Of a DNA stretch of 37,266 nucleotides, positions 1 to 9,205 are shown piece after piece. The translations under genes were made by a program, and so were the position numbers. Every line of letters begins with the position of its first letter. Position 1 is the first letter of the stretch. Under the pieces are notes generated by a model. It did not search any database. It had not been told where the DNA came from and saw only the letters and a program-made list of their open reading frames with translations. The DNA comes from Gammaproteobacteria bacterium (lineage in GTDB: Bacteria > Pseudomonadota > Gammaproteobacteria > Burkholderiales > Burkholderiaceae_C): assembly GCA_018820395.1 (NCBI GenBank), contig JAHJOG010000020.1, positions 1-37,266 on the forward strand. Reading direction: 5' to 3'.

Positions 1-27
1 AAAAAACCGCCAGAGGCGGTTTTTTTT
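1..27 (-). terminator. Rho-independent terminator of the aceE-aceF-lpdA operon
   Basis: A GC stem CCGCC/GGCGG with loop AGA is flanked by an A-run on the left and a T-run on the right. Read on the minus strand it lies about 20 bases past the lpdA stop and ends in a U-run, so it closes the PDH operon. The symmetric A and T flanks mean it could also stop transcription arriving on the plus strand. The left end coincides with the window edge, so its full extent is not known. Confidence 0.85.
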
Positions 28-47
28 ATGCCCGCGCCGCTCGAGAG

Positions 48-1934
48 TCAGCGCTTGACCGGAGGCAGATCGGTACAGCTGCCGTGCGCCGCTTCCGCCG
101 CGAGGCCGATGCTCTCGCCCAGCGTCGGATGCGGATGGATCGTCTTGCCGATGTCGATGGCGTCCGCGCCCATCTCGATGGCCAATGCGATCTCGCCGAT
201 CATGTCGCCGGCATGGGTTCCGACGATGCCGCCTCCGAGGATGCGGTGGGACTCGGCGTCGAACAAAAGCTTGGTGAAGCCTTCGTCGCGTCCGTTGGCG
301 ATCGCGCGGCCCGACGCCGTCCACGGAAAGAGCCCCTTCTGGATCTTGACGCCCTCGGCCTTGGCCTGATCTTCGGTCAGCCCGACCCACGCCACCTCCG
401 GGTCGGTGTAAGCCACGCTCGGGATCACCCGGGCGTTGAAAGCCGCGCTCGACAACTCCCGGTCGCCCTTCTGCTCGCCGGCAATCACCTCGGCGGCAAC
501 ATGCGCCTCGTGCACCGCCTTGTGCTCCAGCATCGGCTGCCCGACGATGTCGCCAACCGCAAAGATGTGCGGCACGTTGGTGCGCATCTGGATGTCGACG
601 GGAATGAAGCCGCGGTCACTCACCTGCACTCCGGCCTTCTCCGCGCCGATCTTCTTGCCGTTCGGGCTGCGGCCCACCGCTTGCAGCACGAGGTCGTAGA
701 CCTGCGGCTCCTTGGGTGCCTGCTCCCCTTCGAAAGTGACCCGGATGCCTTCGGGCGTCGCCTCGGCTCCGATGGTCTTCGTCTTCAGCATGATGTTGTC
801 GAAGCGCGGCGCATTGAGCTTCTGCCACACCTTGACCAAGTCGCGGTCGGCGCCCTGCATCAGCCCGTCGAGCATCTCGACGACGTCCAGCCGCGCCCCC
901 AGCGTGGAATAGACCGAACCCATTTCCAGTCCGATGATGCCGCCGCCAAGGATCAGCATGCGCTTGGGGTCGACGCCCAGTTCGAGTGCGCCGGTCGAAT
1001 CCACCACCCGCGGATCCTTCGGCATGAAGGGCAAGTGCACCGCCTGCGAACCTGCCGCGATCACGCAGTGGCGGAACTTGACCGTCTTGGCCTGGCCCGT
1101 GGTCTCCCGCCCGTCGCCTGCGGTTTCCTGCACCTTGACGTGGAAGGCGTCGATGAACTCGCCGACGCCACGCACCGTGGTCACCTTGCGCATCTTCGCC
1201 ATGGCCGTGAGTCCGCCGGTCAGCTTGCCCACGACCTTGTTCTTGCGCTCGAGCAGCTTGCCGCGATCGATGGTCGGCACCCCGAATGTCACGCCCAGAT
1301 CGGGGAAATGCTTGACCTCGTCAATCACCGCCGCGACGTGCAGCAGCGCCTTCGACGGAATGCATCCGACATTCAGGCACACGCCGCCGAGCTTGGCATA
1401 ACGCTCGACCAGGATCACCTTGAGTCCCAGGTCCGCGGCACGAAAGGCGGCCGAATAACCGCCCGGGCCGGCACCCAGCACCAGCAGGTCGCACTCGTGA
1501 TCGACAGCGCCTGCGTAGTTCGATGCGGGCGCTGGCGCCCTGGCAGCGGTCGGTGCCGAGGCCGGCGCGGACGCTGACGACGAGCTCGACGACGTCGCCG
1601 CCGATGGCGCGGCTGCGGCGCTCGCACCTTTTGCCGGTGCCGCAGGCGACGCAGCCGCCGGAGCCGTGGCGGCCGGCGCGTCGGACGCGCCCTTTTCCCC
1701 GGCTTCGAGCGTCAGGACCACGCTCCCCTCGCGAACCTTGTCGCCCACCTTCACCGCCAGCGACTTGACCACACCGGCTTGCGACGACGGAATTTCCATC
1801 GACGCCTTGTCCGACTCGACCGTGATCAGCGACTGCTCGGCCTGAACCGTGTCGCCGACCTGCACCAGCACTTCGATGACGGCCACTTCGTCGAAGTCGC
1901 CAATGTCGGGCACCTTGATCTGTTGCTCGCTCAT
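48..1934 (-). CDS. lpdA: Dihydrolipoyl dehydrogenase (E3 of PDH) with N-terminal lipoyl domain
   Basis: E3 reoxidises dihydrolipoamide of the pyruvate dehydrogenase complex and passes electrons through FAD to NAD+ in the cytoplasm. The 628-residue product starts with a lipoyl domain (residues 1-77, lipoyl Lys43 in ESDKAS). An Ala/Pro/Ser linker follows (about 78-138), then the flavoprotein disulfide reductase core. The core shows the FAD motif GAGPGG near 154, the redox pair Cys186 and Cys191 (CLNVGC), and the His-Pro-His-Pro-Thr active-site segment near the C-terminus. Ordinary E3 is about 475 residues; the extra domain matches the Neisseria P64k type and is common in betaproteobacteria. The ATG was chosen because it overlaps the aceF stop as ATGA and gives a full lipoyl domain; a longer upstream frame runs inside aceF and is not credible. 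Confidence 0.95.
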   Translation of the reverse strand: MSEQQIKVPDIGDFDEVAVIEVLVQVGDTVQAEQSLITVESDKASMEIPSSQAGVVKSLAVKVGDKVREGSVVLTLEAGEKGASDAPAATAPAAASPAAPAKGASAAAAPSAATSSSSSSASAPASAPTAARAPAPASNYAGAVDHECDLLVLGAGPGGYSAAFRAADLGLKVILVERYAKLGGVCLNVGCIPSKALLHVAAVIDEVKHFPDLGVTFGVPTIDRGKLLERKNKVVGKLTGGLTAMAKMRKVTTVRGVGEFIDAFHVKVQETAGDGRETTGQAKTVKFRHCVIAAGSQAVHLPFMPKDPRVVDSTGALELGVDPKRMLILGGGIIGLEMGSVYSTLGARLDVVEMLDGLMQGADRDLVKVWQKLNAPRFDNIMLKTKTIGAEATPEGIRVTFEGEQAPKEPQVYDLVLQAVGRSPNGKKIGAEKAGVQVSDRGFIPVDIQMRTNVPHIFAVGDIVGQPMLEHKAVHEAHVAAEVIAGEQKGDRELSSAAFNARVIPSVAYTDPEVAWVGLTEDQAKAEGVKIQKGLFPWTASGRAIANGRDEGFTKLLFDAESHRILGGGIVGTHAGDMIGEIALAIEMGADAIDIGKTIHPHPTLGESIGLAAEAAHGSCTDLPPVKR

Positions 1935-3646
1935 AGCAGCACCCGGCGGAAGTCGGCCAGCACTTGACCGAGGTAGGCATTGAAGCGGGCCGCCAAGGCG
2001 CCATCGATCACCCGATGGTCGTACGACAGCGAAAGCGGCAGCACGAGCCGCGGCTGGAAGGCCTTGCCGTCCCACACCGGCTTGGTGGCGCTCTTCGACA
2101 GGCCCAGGATCGCGACCTCGGGCGCGTTGATGATGGGCGTGAAGTGCGTGCCGCCGATGCCGCCGAGCGAACTGATCGAGAAGCAACCGCCCGTCATGTC
2201 GCCGGAGCCGAGCTTGCCGTCGCGCGCCTTCTTGGCGAGTTCGCCCATTTCCTGGCTGATCTGCAGGACGCCCTTCTTGTCGGCGTCCTTCAGCACGGGA
2301 ACCACCAGGCCGTTGGGCGTGTCGGCCGCGAAGCCGATGTGGAAATACTGCTTGTAGACGAGCTGGTCGCCGTCCAGGCTGGTGTTGAACTCAGGAAACT
2401 TCTTCAGCGCCGAGACCACCGCCTTGATGACGAAGGCGAGCATGGTCACCTTCACGCCGGACTTCTCGTTTTCCTTGTTGGTCGACACCCGAAAGGCTTC
2501 GAGTTCGGTGATGTCGGCTTCGTCGTTGTTGGTGACGTGCGGGATCATCACCCAGTTGCGGTGCAGGTTCGCGCCGCTGAGCTTCTTGATGCGCGACAGG
2601 TCCTTGCGCTCGACCGTGCCGAACTTGGCGAAGTCCACCTTCGGCCACGGAATCAGGCCCAGCGCCTCGCCGCCGCCCGAACCAGCCGGCTTGGCCGCGC
2701 CTGCGGCGCGCGTGCTGACGGCACCGCTCATGACCGACTTGGTGAAGCTCTGCACGTCTTCCTGCGTGACGCGTCCCTTGGGGCCGCTGCCCTTGACCTC
2801 GTCGAGGGGCACGCCGAGTTCGCGAGCGAACTTCCGCACCGAGGGAGACGCGTGCGGCAATTTGCCGCTCGGCGCCACGGTGGGGTCGTGCGCAGGCGGT
2901 GGTGCGGCGCTGCTCGAGGCCGCCGCCGGAGCGCTGGCTTCCTGCGCCTTCGCAGGCTGCGAGGCCTGCGCAGCGGGGGCCGCCGGCGCGCTGGCCGGCG
3001 CATCACCCGACGTGGCAGGCGCCGCGCTCGCCGCCGAACCCTCGACGATCGCGATCAGATCGCCAATGTTGACCGTGTCGCCGACCTTGACCTTGAGTTC
3101 CGTGAGAACGCCTGCGGCCGACGACGGGATCTCCATGGAGGCCTTGTCGGATTCGACTGTGATCAGCGACTGCTCTTCCTGGATGGTGTCGCCCGGCTTG
3201 ACGAGCACTTCGATCACCGCGACATCCTTGAAATCGCCGATGTCGGGCACCTTGACTTCGATCGGCTCGGAGGCAGCGGCGGGCGCCGGCGCGGGGGCCG
3301 GTGCAGTGGCTTGTGTGGCCGGCGCCGATGCAGGCGCAGGCGCAGGTGCCCGCGCCGCAGGCGACGTGGCCGCGGCGGATGCGTCAGACGATTCGCCGCC
3401 GGCGGCCGCGTCGGCGTCCAGCAGCAGGACCACCGACCCTTCCTTGACCTTGCCGCCCACCTCGACCTTGATTTCCTTGACGACGCCGCCCTGGCTCGAC
3501 GGAATTTCCATCGATGCCTTGTCGGATTCGACCGTGATGAGCGACTGCTCCGGCTGTACCGTGTCGCCCACCTTCACCAGCACCTCGATCACCGCGACTT
3601 CATCGAAATCGCCGATGTCCGGCACCTTGACTTCCACTGTGGCCAT
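1931..3646 (-). CDS. aceF: Pyruvate dehydrogenase E2, dihydrolipoamide acetyltransferase
   Basis: E2 forms the core of the PDH complex and transfers acetyl from lipoamide to CoA. The 571-residue protein has two lipoyl domains (about 2-77 and 128-202; Lys43 and Lys168) separated by Ala/Pro-rich flexible linkers. A peripheral-subunit-binding domain follows at about 264-300 (SPSVRKFARELGV). The catalytic acyltransferase domain runs to the end with DHRVIDG, giving catalytic His544 and Asp548. It lies 48 bases after aceE and its stop overlaps the lpdA start by four bases, so E2 and E3 are probably translationally coupled. The first lipoyl domain resembles the one on LpdA more than it resembles its own second domain, which suggests duplication or gene conversion. 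Confidence 0.96.
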   Translation of the reverse strand: MATVEVKVPDIGDFDEVAVIEVLVKVGDTVQPEQSLITVESDKASMEIPSSQGGVVKEIKVEVGGKVKEGSVVLLLDADAAAGGESSDASAAATSPAARAPAPAPASAPATQATAPAPAPAPAAASEPIEVKVPDIGDFKDVAVIEVLVKPGDTIQEEQSLITVESDKASMEIPSSAAGVLTELKVKVGDTVNIGDLIAIVEGSAASAAPATSGDAPASAPAAPAAQASQPAKAQEASAPAAASSSAAPPPAHDPTVAPSGKLPHASPSVRKFARELGVPLDEVKGSGPKGRVTQEDVQSFTKSVMSGAVSTRAAGAAKPAGSGGGEALGLIPWPKVDFAKFGTVERKDLSRIKKLSGANLHRNWVMIPHVTNNDEADITELEAFRVSTNKENEKSGVKVTMLAFVIKAVVSALKKFPEFNTSLDGDQLVYKQYFHIGFAADTPNGLVVPVLKDADKKGVLQISQEMGELAKKARDGKLGSGDMTGGCFSISSLGGIGGTHFTPIINAPEVAILGLSKSATKPVWDGKAFQPRLVLPLSLSYDHRVIDGALAARFNAYLGQVLADFRRVLL

Positions 3647-3694
3647 GATTCGTGTCTCCCGTCCGAATGGCTTGTTATTGATCGAGTCGCTTCG

Positions 3695-6421
3695 TTATGC
3701 GTACAGCGGATTGACCTTGTCGACGTTGATGCCGTACTTCTTGATGGCCTCGGCCACCTTGGCCACCGGCAGGGTGCCGCCTTCGCTGAGCGCCTTGAGT
3801 GCGGCGACCACGATGAAGTGCCGGTTGATCTCGAAGTGCTCGCGCAACTTGCTGCGGAAGTCGCTGCGGCCGAAGCCGTCGGTGCCGAGCACCTTGTAGA
3901 TCCGGCCCGCCGGAATGTAGGGGCGGATCTGCTCGGCGTAGGCTTTCATGTAGTCGGTCGACGCGACCACCGGACCCGAGCTGGAAGCCAGCTGTTCGGT
4001 CACGAAGGGCACCTTGGCCTCTTCGGTGGGATGCAGCAGGTTCCAGCGATCGGCACCCTGGCCGTCGCGAGTCAGTTCGTTGAAGCTCGGGCAACTCCAC
4101 ACGTTCGCACTGATGCCCCAGTCCTTTTCGAGCAGCGCCTGCGCCGCGATGCTTTCGCGCAGGATCGTGCCGCTGCCGAGCAGTTGCACCGACGGCGCCT
4201 CCTTGCCCTTGGCGGCCTTGATCGACGGGCCCTGCTTGCACAGGTACATGCCCTTGATGATCTGTTCCTCGGTGCCGGGCTGCAGGCCGGGCATGGGGTA
4301 GTTCTCGTTGAGCAGGGTCAGGTAGTAATAGACGTTGTCCTGCTTCTCGACCATGCGCTTCAGGCCGTGATGCAGGATCACCCCCACTTCGTGCGAGAAG
4401 GTCGGGTCGTAGCTCACGCAGTTCGGAATCGTGTTGGCGAGGATGTGGCTGTGGCCGTCCTCGTGCTGCAGGCCCTCGCCATTGAGCGTCGTGCGCCCCG
4501 AGGTGCCGCCGAGCAGAAAACCGCGCGCCTGCATGTCGCCCGCAGCCCAGGCCAGGTCGCCCACGCGCTGGAAGCCGAACATCGAGTAGTACACATAGAA
4601 CGGCACCATGATCCGGTTGTTGGTGCTGTATGAAGTCGCCGCAGCGATCCAGCTCGACATGCCGCCCGCCTCGTTGATGCCTTCCTGCAGGATCTGGCCG
4701 GCCTTGTCTTCCTTGTAGTACATGACCTGGTCCTTGTCGACCGGGGTGTACTGCTGCCCTTCGGGGTTGTAGATGCCGACTTGGCGAAAGAGGCCTTCCA
4801 TGCCGAAGGTGCGCGCTTCGTCGACCAGGATCGGCACCACGCGCGGGCCCAACGCCTTGTCGCGCAGCAGCTGCGTGAGGAAGCGCACGTAGGCCTGCGT
4901 GGTCGAGATCTCGCGGCCTTCGGCCGTCGGTTCGAGCACCGCCTTGAAGGTCTCGAGCGCGGGCACCGTGAAGCTTTCGTCCGCCTTGGTGCGGCGATGC
5001 GGCAGGTAGCCGCCGAGCGCCTTGCGCCGCTCGTGCAGGTAGCGCATCTCGGGCGTGTCTTCGGCGGGCTTGTAGAACGGCAGGTCGGCGATCTTGCTGT
5101 CGGGGATCGGGATGTTGAAGCGATCGCGGAAGGCCTTGATGTCTTCGTCGTTGAGCTTTTTGGTCTGGTGGACGTTGTTCTTGCCCTCGCCGATCTTGCC
5201 CATGCCGAAGCCCTTGACGGTCTTGACCAGCAACACCGTGGGCTGGCCCTTGTGGTGGACCGCTGCATGGAAGGCCGCGTACACCTTCTGCGAATCGTGG
5301 CCGCCGCGCCGCAGGTTCCAGACCTGGTCGTCGCTCATCTTGGCGACCATCTCGAGCGTGCGAGGGTCCCGGCCGAAGAAGTTCTTGCGAACGTAGGCGC
5401 CGTCGTTGGCCTTGAAGGACTGGTAGTCGCCGTCGTTGGTGTCGAGCATGATCTTGCGCAGCGCGCCTTCCTTGTCGCGCGCGAGCAGCGGGTCCCAGCC
5501 GCTGCCCCAGATCAGCTTGATGACGTTCCAACCGGAACCGCGGAACTCGCCTTCGAGTTCCTGGATGATCTTGCCGTTGCCGCGCACCGGGCCGTCCAGC
5601 CGCTGCAGATTGCAGTTGATCACGAAGATCAGGTTGTCGAGCTTTTCGCGTGCTGCCAGGCCGATGGCGCCGAGCGACTCGACCTCGTCCATTTCGCCGT
5701 CGCCGCAGAACACCCACACCTTCCGGTTCTCGGTGTTGGCGATGCCGCGCGCGTGCAGGTACTTGAGAAAGCGCGCCTGGTAGATCGCCATCAGCGGGCC
5801 GAGGCCCATCGACACGGTGGGGAACTGCCAGAACTCGGGCATCAGCTTGGGGTGCGGATAGCTCGAAAGACCCTTGCCGTCCACCTCCTGGCGGAAGTTC
5901 AGCAACTGCTCTTCGGTCAGCCGGCCTTCGAGGTAGGCGCGGGCATAGATGCCGGGCGACACGTGCCCCTGGATGAAGAGGCAGTCGCCGCCGTGGTTCT
6001 CACTCTCGGCATGCCAAAAATGGTTGAAGCCGGCGCCGAACATGTTGGCGAGGGACGCGAACGAACCGATGTGGCCGCCGAGGTCGCCGCCTTCGGGCGG
6101 ATGCAGCCGGTTGGCCTTGACCACCATGGCCATCGCGTTCCAGCGCATGTAGGCCCGCAGTCGACCTTCGAATTCCAGGTTGCCTGGGCAGCGCTCTTCC
6201 TGGTCGGGCTCGATGGTGTTGACGTAGGCCGTGTTGGCCGAAAAGGGCTTGTCGATGCTGTGCTGGCGGGCGTGCTCGAGCAGTTGCTCGAGCAGGAAAT
6301 GCGCGCGCCCGGGGCCTTCGCTCTCGATGACCGCCGACAGGGCGTCCATCCATTCGCGGGTTTCCTGCGCGTCCGAATCGTTCGCGGCCGAGGCGAACTG
6401 CTGCTCGGGATTTGCCGACAT
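3695..6421 (-). CDS. aceE: Pyruvate dehydrogenase E1 component, homodimeric type
   Basis: E1 decarboxylates pyruvate with thiamine diphosphate and reductively acetylates the E2 lipoyl groups. The predicted 908 residues fit the homodimeric AceE family (about 885-900), not the alpha/beta E1 type. The ThDP/Mg motif is visible as GDGEMDEVESLG with the Asn of INCNLQ downstream. The C-terminal transketolase-like domain ends in INVDKVNPLYA. The ATG at 6421 was chosen because a GGAG ribosome site sits about seven bases upstream; an in-frame ATG 31 codons earlier lacks support and would place the start in the promoter region. aceE is the first gene of aceE-aceF-lpdA and diverges from a two-component system. 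No PdhR-type regulator gene is present here. Confidence 0.96.
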   Translation of the reverse strand: MSANPEQQFASAANDSDAQETREWMDALSAVIESEGPGRAHFLLEQLLEHARQHSIDKPFSANTAYVNTIEPDQEERCPGNLEFEGRLRAYMRWNAMAMVVKANRLHPPEGGDLGGHIGSFASLANMFGAGFNHFWHAESENHGGDCLFIQGHVSPGIYARAYLEGRLTEEQLLNFRQEVDGKGLSSYPHPKLMPEFWQFPTVSMGLGPLMAIYQARFLKYLHARGIANTENRKVWVFCGDGEMDEVESLGAIGLAAREKLDNLIFVINCNLQRLDGPVRGNGKIIQELEGEFRGSGWNVIKLIWGSGWDPLLARDKEGALRKIMLDTNDGDYQSFKANDGAYVRKNFFGRDPRTLEMVAKMSDDQVWNLRRGGHDSQKVYAAFHAAVHHKGQPTVLLVKTVKGFGMGKIGEGKNNVHQTKKLNDEDIKAFRDRFNIPIPDSKIADLPFYKPAEDTPEMRYLHERRKALGGYLPHRRTKADESFTVPALETFKAVLEPTAEGREISTTQAYVRFLTQLLRDKALGPRVVPILVDEARTFGMEGLFRQVGIYNPEGQQYTPVDKDQVMYYKEDKAGQILQEGINEAGGMSSWIAAATSYSTNNRIMVPFYVYYSMFGFQRVGDLAWAAGDMQARGFLLGGTSGRTTLNGEGLQHEDGHSHILANTIPNCVSYDPTFSHEVGVILHHGLKRMVEKQDNVYYYLTLLNENYPMPGLQPGTEEQIIKGMYLCKQGPSIKAAKGKEAPSVQLLGSGTILRESIAAQALLEKDWGISANVWSCPSFNELTRDGQGADRWNLLHPTEEAKVPFVTEQLASSSGPVVASTDYMKAYAEQIRPYIPAGRIYKVLGTDGFGRSDFRSKLREHFEINRHFIVVAALKALSEGGTLPVAKVAEAIKKYGINVDKVNPLYA

Positions 6422-6661
6422 TTTGTCTCCTTCGTTCTCGTAAGGGGTTGGCTGTAATTTAGTGCCGGAAGCGGCAACACAGCGGAGTTTCTCACACAAA
6501 ACCGGGTATTTCAAATCGTGCGTATTGATTCCTTAATGTGAAATCTCTGAATGATTCGATCGGCTGACCCGAGCGCTGGATGCGCAAAGCGAACTGCCGT
6601 GGTCGCGCGGCCGAGCTCCGCGTCCTGCGCGCCGCCCACTGACCTCCCCTAAACTCGACCG
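6422..6661. promoter_or_regulatory. Divergent control region between aceE and the sensor kinase gene
   Basis: These 240 bases hold no gene I can support. On the minus strand a TAAATT hexamer (6456-6461) sits about 35 bases before the aceE ATG and could be a -10 element; no good -35 is seen. A small hairpin (TGCCG/CGGCA, 6463-6476) lies just upstream of it. On the plus strand TAAACT (6650-6655) ends only six bases before the kinase ATG, and no Shine-Dalgarno is visible there. The segment 6505-6555 is notably A/T-rich for this genome and is a likely site of both promoters. All assignments are by eye. Confidence 0.4.
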
Positions 6662-9205
6662 ATGGCCTTCTTCTCTCCGATTGCGGTCGCGCGCGACGCC
6701 GTCAGCACGTCTCCGCTGTCGTGGTGGCGCCGCTGGTGGCGCAAGCAGACGCCGGTGCTGCAGGACGCGGTGGCCATGCTGGTGCCGCTGGCCGCCGTGT
6801 TGCTGTTCCTTGCGGCCATCGTGTCGGCCTTCTGGTATCTGCGCGCCGAGGAGGTCGAGCGCGAACAGGAGTCTGTCAAGCGCGACGTCGAATACGCCCA
6901 GCAGCGCCTGCGTCTTCGGCTCCTGGAGCGGCAGGAGCAACTCATGCGGCTCGCGCGCGATGCGTCCAGTCGTGAGATCGACCCGACCGAATTCGGCAGC
7001 CGGGCCGAGTCGCTGGTGAGCCAGTTCCCCGAGCTTCAGTCCATCAGTTGGATCGACGACCGCAGGCGCTTCAAGGCGACCTACTCGTCGCCCAGCGTCC
7101 AGCCTGCGCAGCAGCACGCGGTCGATCAGGTGCTGCGGCCCGGCGACATCGAAAGCAATTACGCGCTGGCCCGAGAGCTTCGCCAGCCGATCTTTTCTCA
7201 ACCCGCGGCCGGGGCCGAGCCGTCGGTCATGCTGCAGTTGCACATCCCGCTCTTCGACCAGGGTCTGTTCGCGGGCGTGGTGCTGGGCGAGTTCTCGATC
7301 GACGGACTGCTGCGTTACGGCATGCCTTCGGAAGTCGCAGCACGCTATGCGGTCTCGCTGCTGGACGCCAAGGGCAAGCTGATCGCGGGCAACACGGTCG
7401 CCAGCCCGCGCGAATCCGCGACGCGGTTGCTGCCCTGGTCGGAGCCGAGCAATGAATACGAAGTGCCGGTCTCGCCCGTGGGCAACGCGCTCATTCTGCG
7501 GGCGCAGTCGTATCGCACTTCGCAGGGCGTGGTGGGCAACGGCCTGTTCTGGCTCGTCTGCGCGCTCAGCGTGTTGACCAGCTGGATGCTGATCGGAACC
7601 TGGCGCCACACGCGCCGCCGGCTGCAGGCCCAACAGGCGCTCCTCGCCGAAACCAACTTCCGCCGGGCGATGGAAAACTCCATGCTGACCGGCATGCGCG
7701 TGCTCGATCTCGACGGTCGCATCACTTACGTCAATGCTGCGTTCTGCGCGATGACGGGCTGGGACGAAAACGAGTTGGTGGGCCAAAAGCCACCGTTCCC
7801 CTACTGGCTGGAATCCGATCGCGAAGTCATGAACGAGCGGCTCGAAGAAGAGCTTCATGGACGGGCCCTGCCCGGCGGCTTCCAGGTGCGCGTGAAGCGC
7901 AAGAACGGCAGCGTCTTCAACGCCCGCTTGTACGTCTCGCCTCTCATCGATGCACGCGGCCACCAAGCCGGCTGGATGACGTCGATGACCGACATCACCG
8001 AACCCACTCGCATTCGCGAGCAGCTGTCGGCCTCCTACGAGCGCTTCACGACGGTGTTGGAGGCACTGGACGCTTCCGTTTCGGTCGCGCCACTCGGCAG
8101 CGAAGAGCTGCTGTTCGCGAACAAGCTCTACCGCCTGTGGTTCGGCTCCGACACGGTCGGCCACCTCGGCATGGTGGCGCAAGCCGGGGTGCCCGCCACC
8201 CACACGCACGACGACGAACTGGGCGATGTGGACCCGTATGCCGGTCTGCCCATCGACCAGCTGACGACCGCCCAGCCGGCGAACAACGAAATCTTCGTGC
8301 CCGGCCTCGGCAAGTGGCTCGAAGTGCGGTCGCGCTACCTCACGTGGGTCGACGGCCGGTTGGCTCAGCTGGTCATTGCCACGGACATCACGCCGCGGCG
8401 CGATGCAGAAGACCTGTCGGCCGCGCAGGCCGACCGCGCGCAGGCGGCCAGCCGGCTGATCACCATGGGCGAGATGGCATCGAGCGTTGCGCACGAACTC
8501 AATCAGCCGCTGACCGCGATCACCAACTATTGCAACGGAATGATGTCGCGCATCCGCAATCAGCAGATCGATTCCGACGCGCTGCTCGCGGCCCTCGACA
8601 AGACATCCAAGCAGGCCCAGCGCGCGGGCCAGATCATTCAGCGCATCCGCTCGTTCGTGAAGCGCAGCGAACCCAACCGCACGCCGGCCGAAGTTGCGCC
8701 GATGGTGAGCGAGGCGGTCGAACTCGCGGGCATCGAGCTGCGGCGCCGCAATGTGCGGCTCAATCACTACGTGGCCGCGCGGCTGCCGATCGTCCGCGTC
8801 GATCCGATCCTGATCGAACAGGTGATGGTCAATTTGCTCAAGAACGCTGCCGAATCGATCGATGTGGCCAAGCGTCCGCTGGCGAGGCGCAGCGTCGAAC
8901 TGCGCGTGCTGCCCAAGGTGGTCGACGGACAGAACGCGATCGAGTTCTCCGTGCAGGACACCGGGATGGGTCTGGCACCCGAGGTGATGGACCGGCTCTA
9001 CGAAGCCTTCTTCTCGACCAAGCCCGAAGGCATGGGCATCGGCCTCAATCTGTGCCGTACGATCGTCGAGTCGCACCGCGGCCGGATGCAGGCGGAGAAC
9101 ATCTACAATGGTTTGGATGTGGTCGGGTGCCGTTTTTCCTTCTGGATTCCGGTGCTCGACGCTACTGATTCCGTAGCAAACAACGAGGCGAAGGTACCCG
9201 CATGA
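6662..9205 (+). CDS. Membrane PAS-domain sensor histidine kinase
   Basis: This 847-residue hybrid-free kinase has a first membrane helix (about 36-60), a periplasmic sensor region (about 61-290) and a second helix (about 293-313). A PAS domain follows (about 333-447, NAAFCAMTGWDENELVG), then a second PAS-like segment (about 455-580). The HisKA domain has phospho-acceptor His611 in SSVAHELNQPL. The HATPase has its N-box Asn728 (LLKNAAES), the DTGMG box (766-770) and the GMGIGL box (about 790-795). The architecture is of the FixL/DctB broad family, but no haem-binding PAS can be claimed. Its stop overlaps the next gene as ATGA, so kinase and regulator are a pair. The periplasmic half matches no family I can name, so the signal is unknown. 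The start lacks a Shine-Dalgarno and may be leaderless. Confidence 0.9.
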   Translation: MAFFSPIAVARDAVSTSPLSWWRRWWRKQTPVLQDAVAMLVPLAAVLLFLAAIVSAFWYLRAEEVEREQESVKRDVEYAQQRLRLRLLERQEQLMRLARDASSREIDPTEFGSRAESLVSQFPELQSISWIDDRRRFKATYSSPSVQPAQQHAVDQVLRPGDIESNYALARELRQPIFSQPAAGAEPSVMLQLHIPLFDQGLFAGVVLGEFSIDGLLRYGMPSEVAARYAVSLLDAKGKLIAGNTVASPRESATRLLPWSEPSNEYEVPVSPVGNALILRAQSYRTSQGVVGNGLFWLVCALSVLTSWMLIGTWRHTRRRLQAQQALLAETNFRRAMENSMLTGMRVLDLDGRITYVNAAFCAMTGWDENELVGQKPPFPYWLESDREVMNERLEEELHGRALPGGFQVRVKRKNGSVFNARLYVSPLIDARGHQAGWMTSMTDITEPTRIREQLSASYERFTTVLEALDASVSVAPLGSEELLFANKLYRLWFGSDTVGHLGMVAQAGVPATHTHDDELGDVDPYAGLPIDQLTTAQPANNEIFVPGLGKWLEVRSRYLTWVDGRLAQLVIATDITPRRDAEDLSAAQADRAQAASRLITMGEMASSVAHELNQPLTAITNYCNGMMSRIRNQQIDSDALLAALDKTSKQAQRAGQIIQRIRSFVKRSEPNRTPAEVAPMVSEAVELAGIELRRRNVRLNHYVAARLPIVRVDPILIEQVMVNLLKNAAESIDVAKRPLARRSVELRVLPKVVDGQNAIEFSVQDTGMGLAPEVMDRLYEAFFSTKPEGMGIGLNLCRTIVESHRGRMQAENIYNGLDVVGCRFSFWIPVLDATDSVANNEAKVPA

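Noticed and set aside
1964-4633. Open frame of 889 codons on the plus strand opposite aceF and aceE
   Set aside because: It is antisense to two clearly recognised enzymes and its product is an Arg/His/Leu-rich mix with no family likeness; such frames are typical of high-GC codon use.
6533-9076. Open frame of 847 codons on the minus strand opposite the sensor kinase
   Set aside because: It is a codon-bias mirror of the kinase gene, with no domain and no ribosome site.
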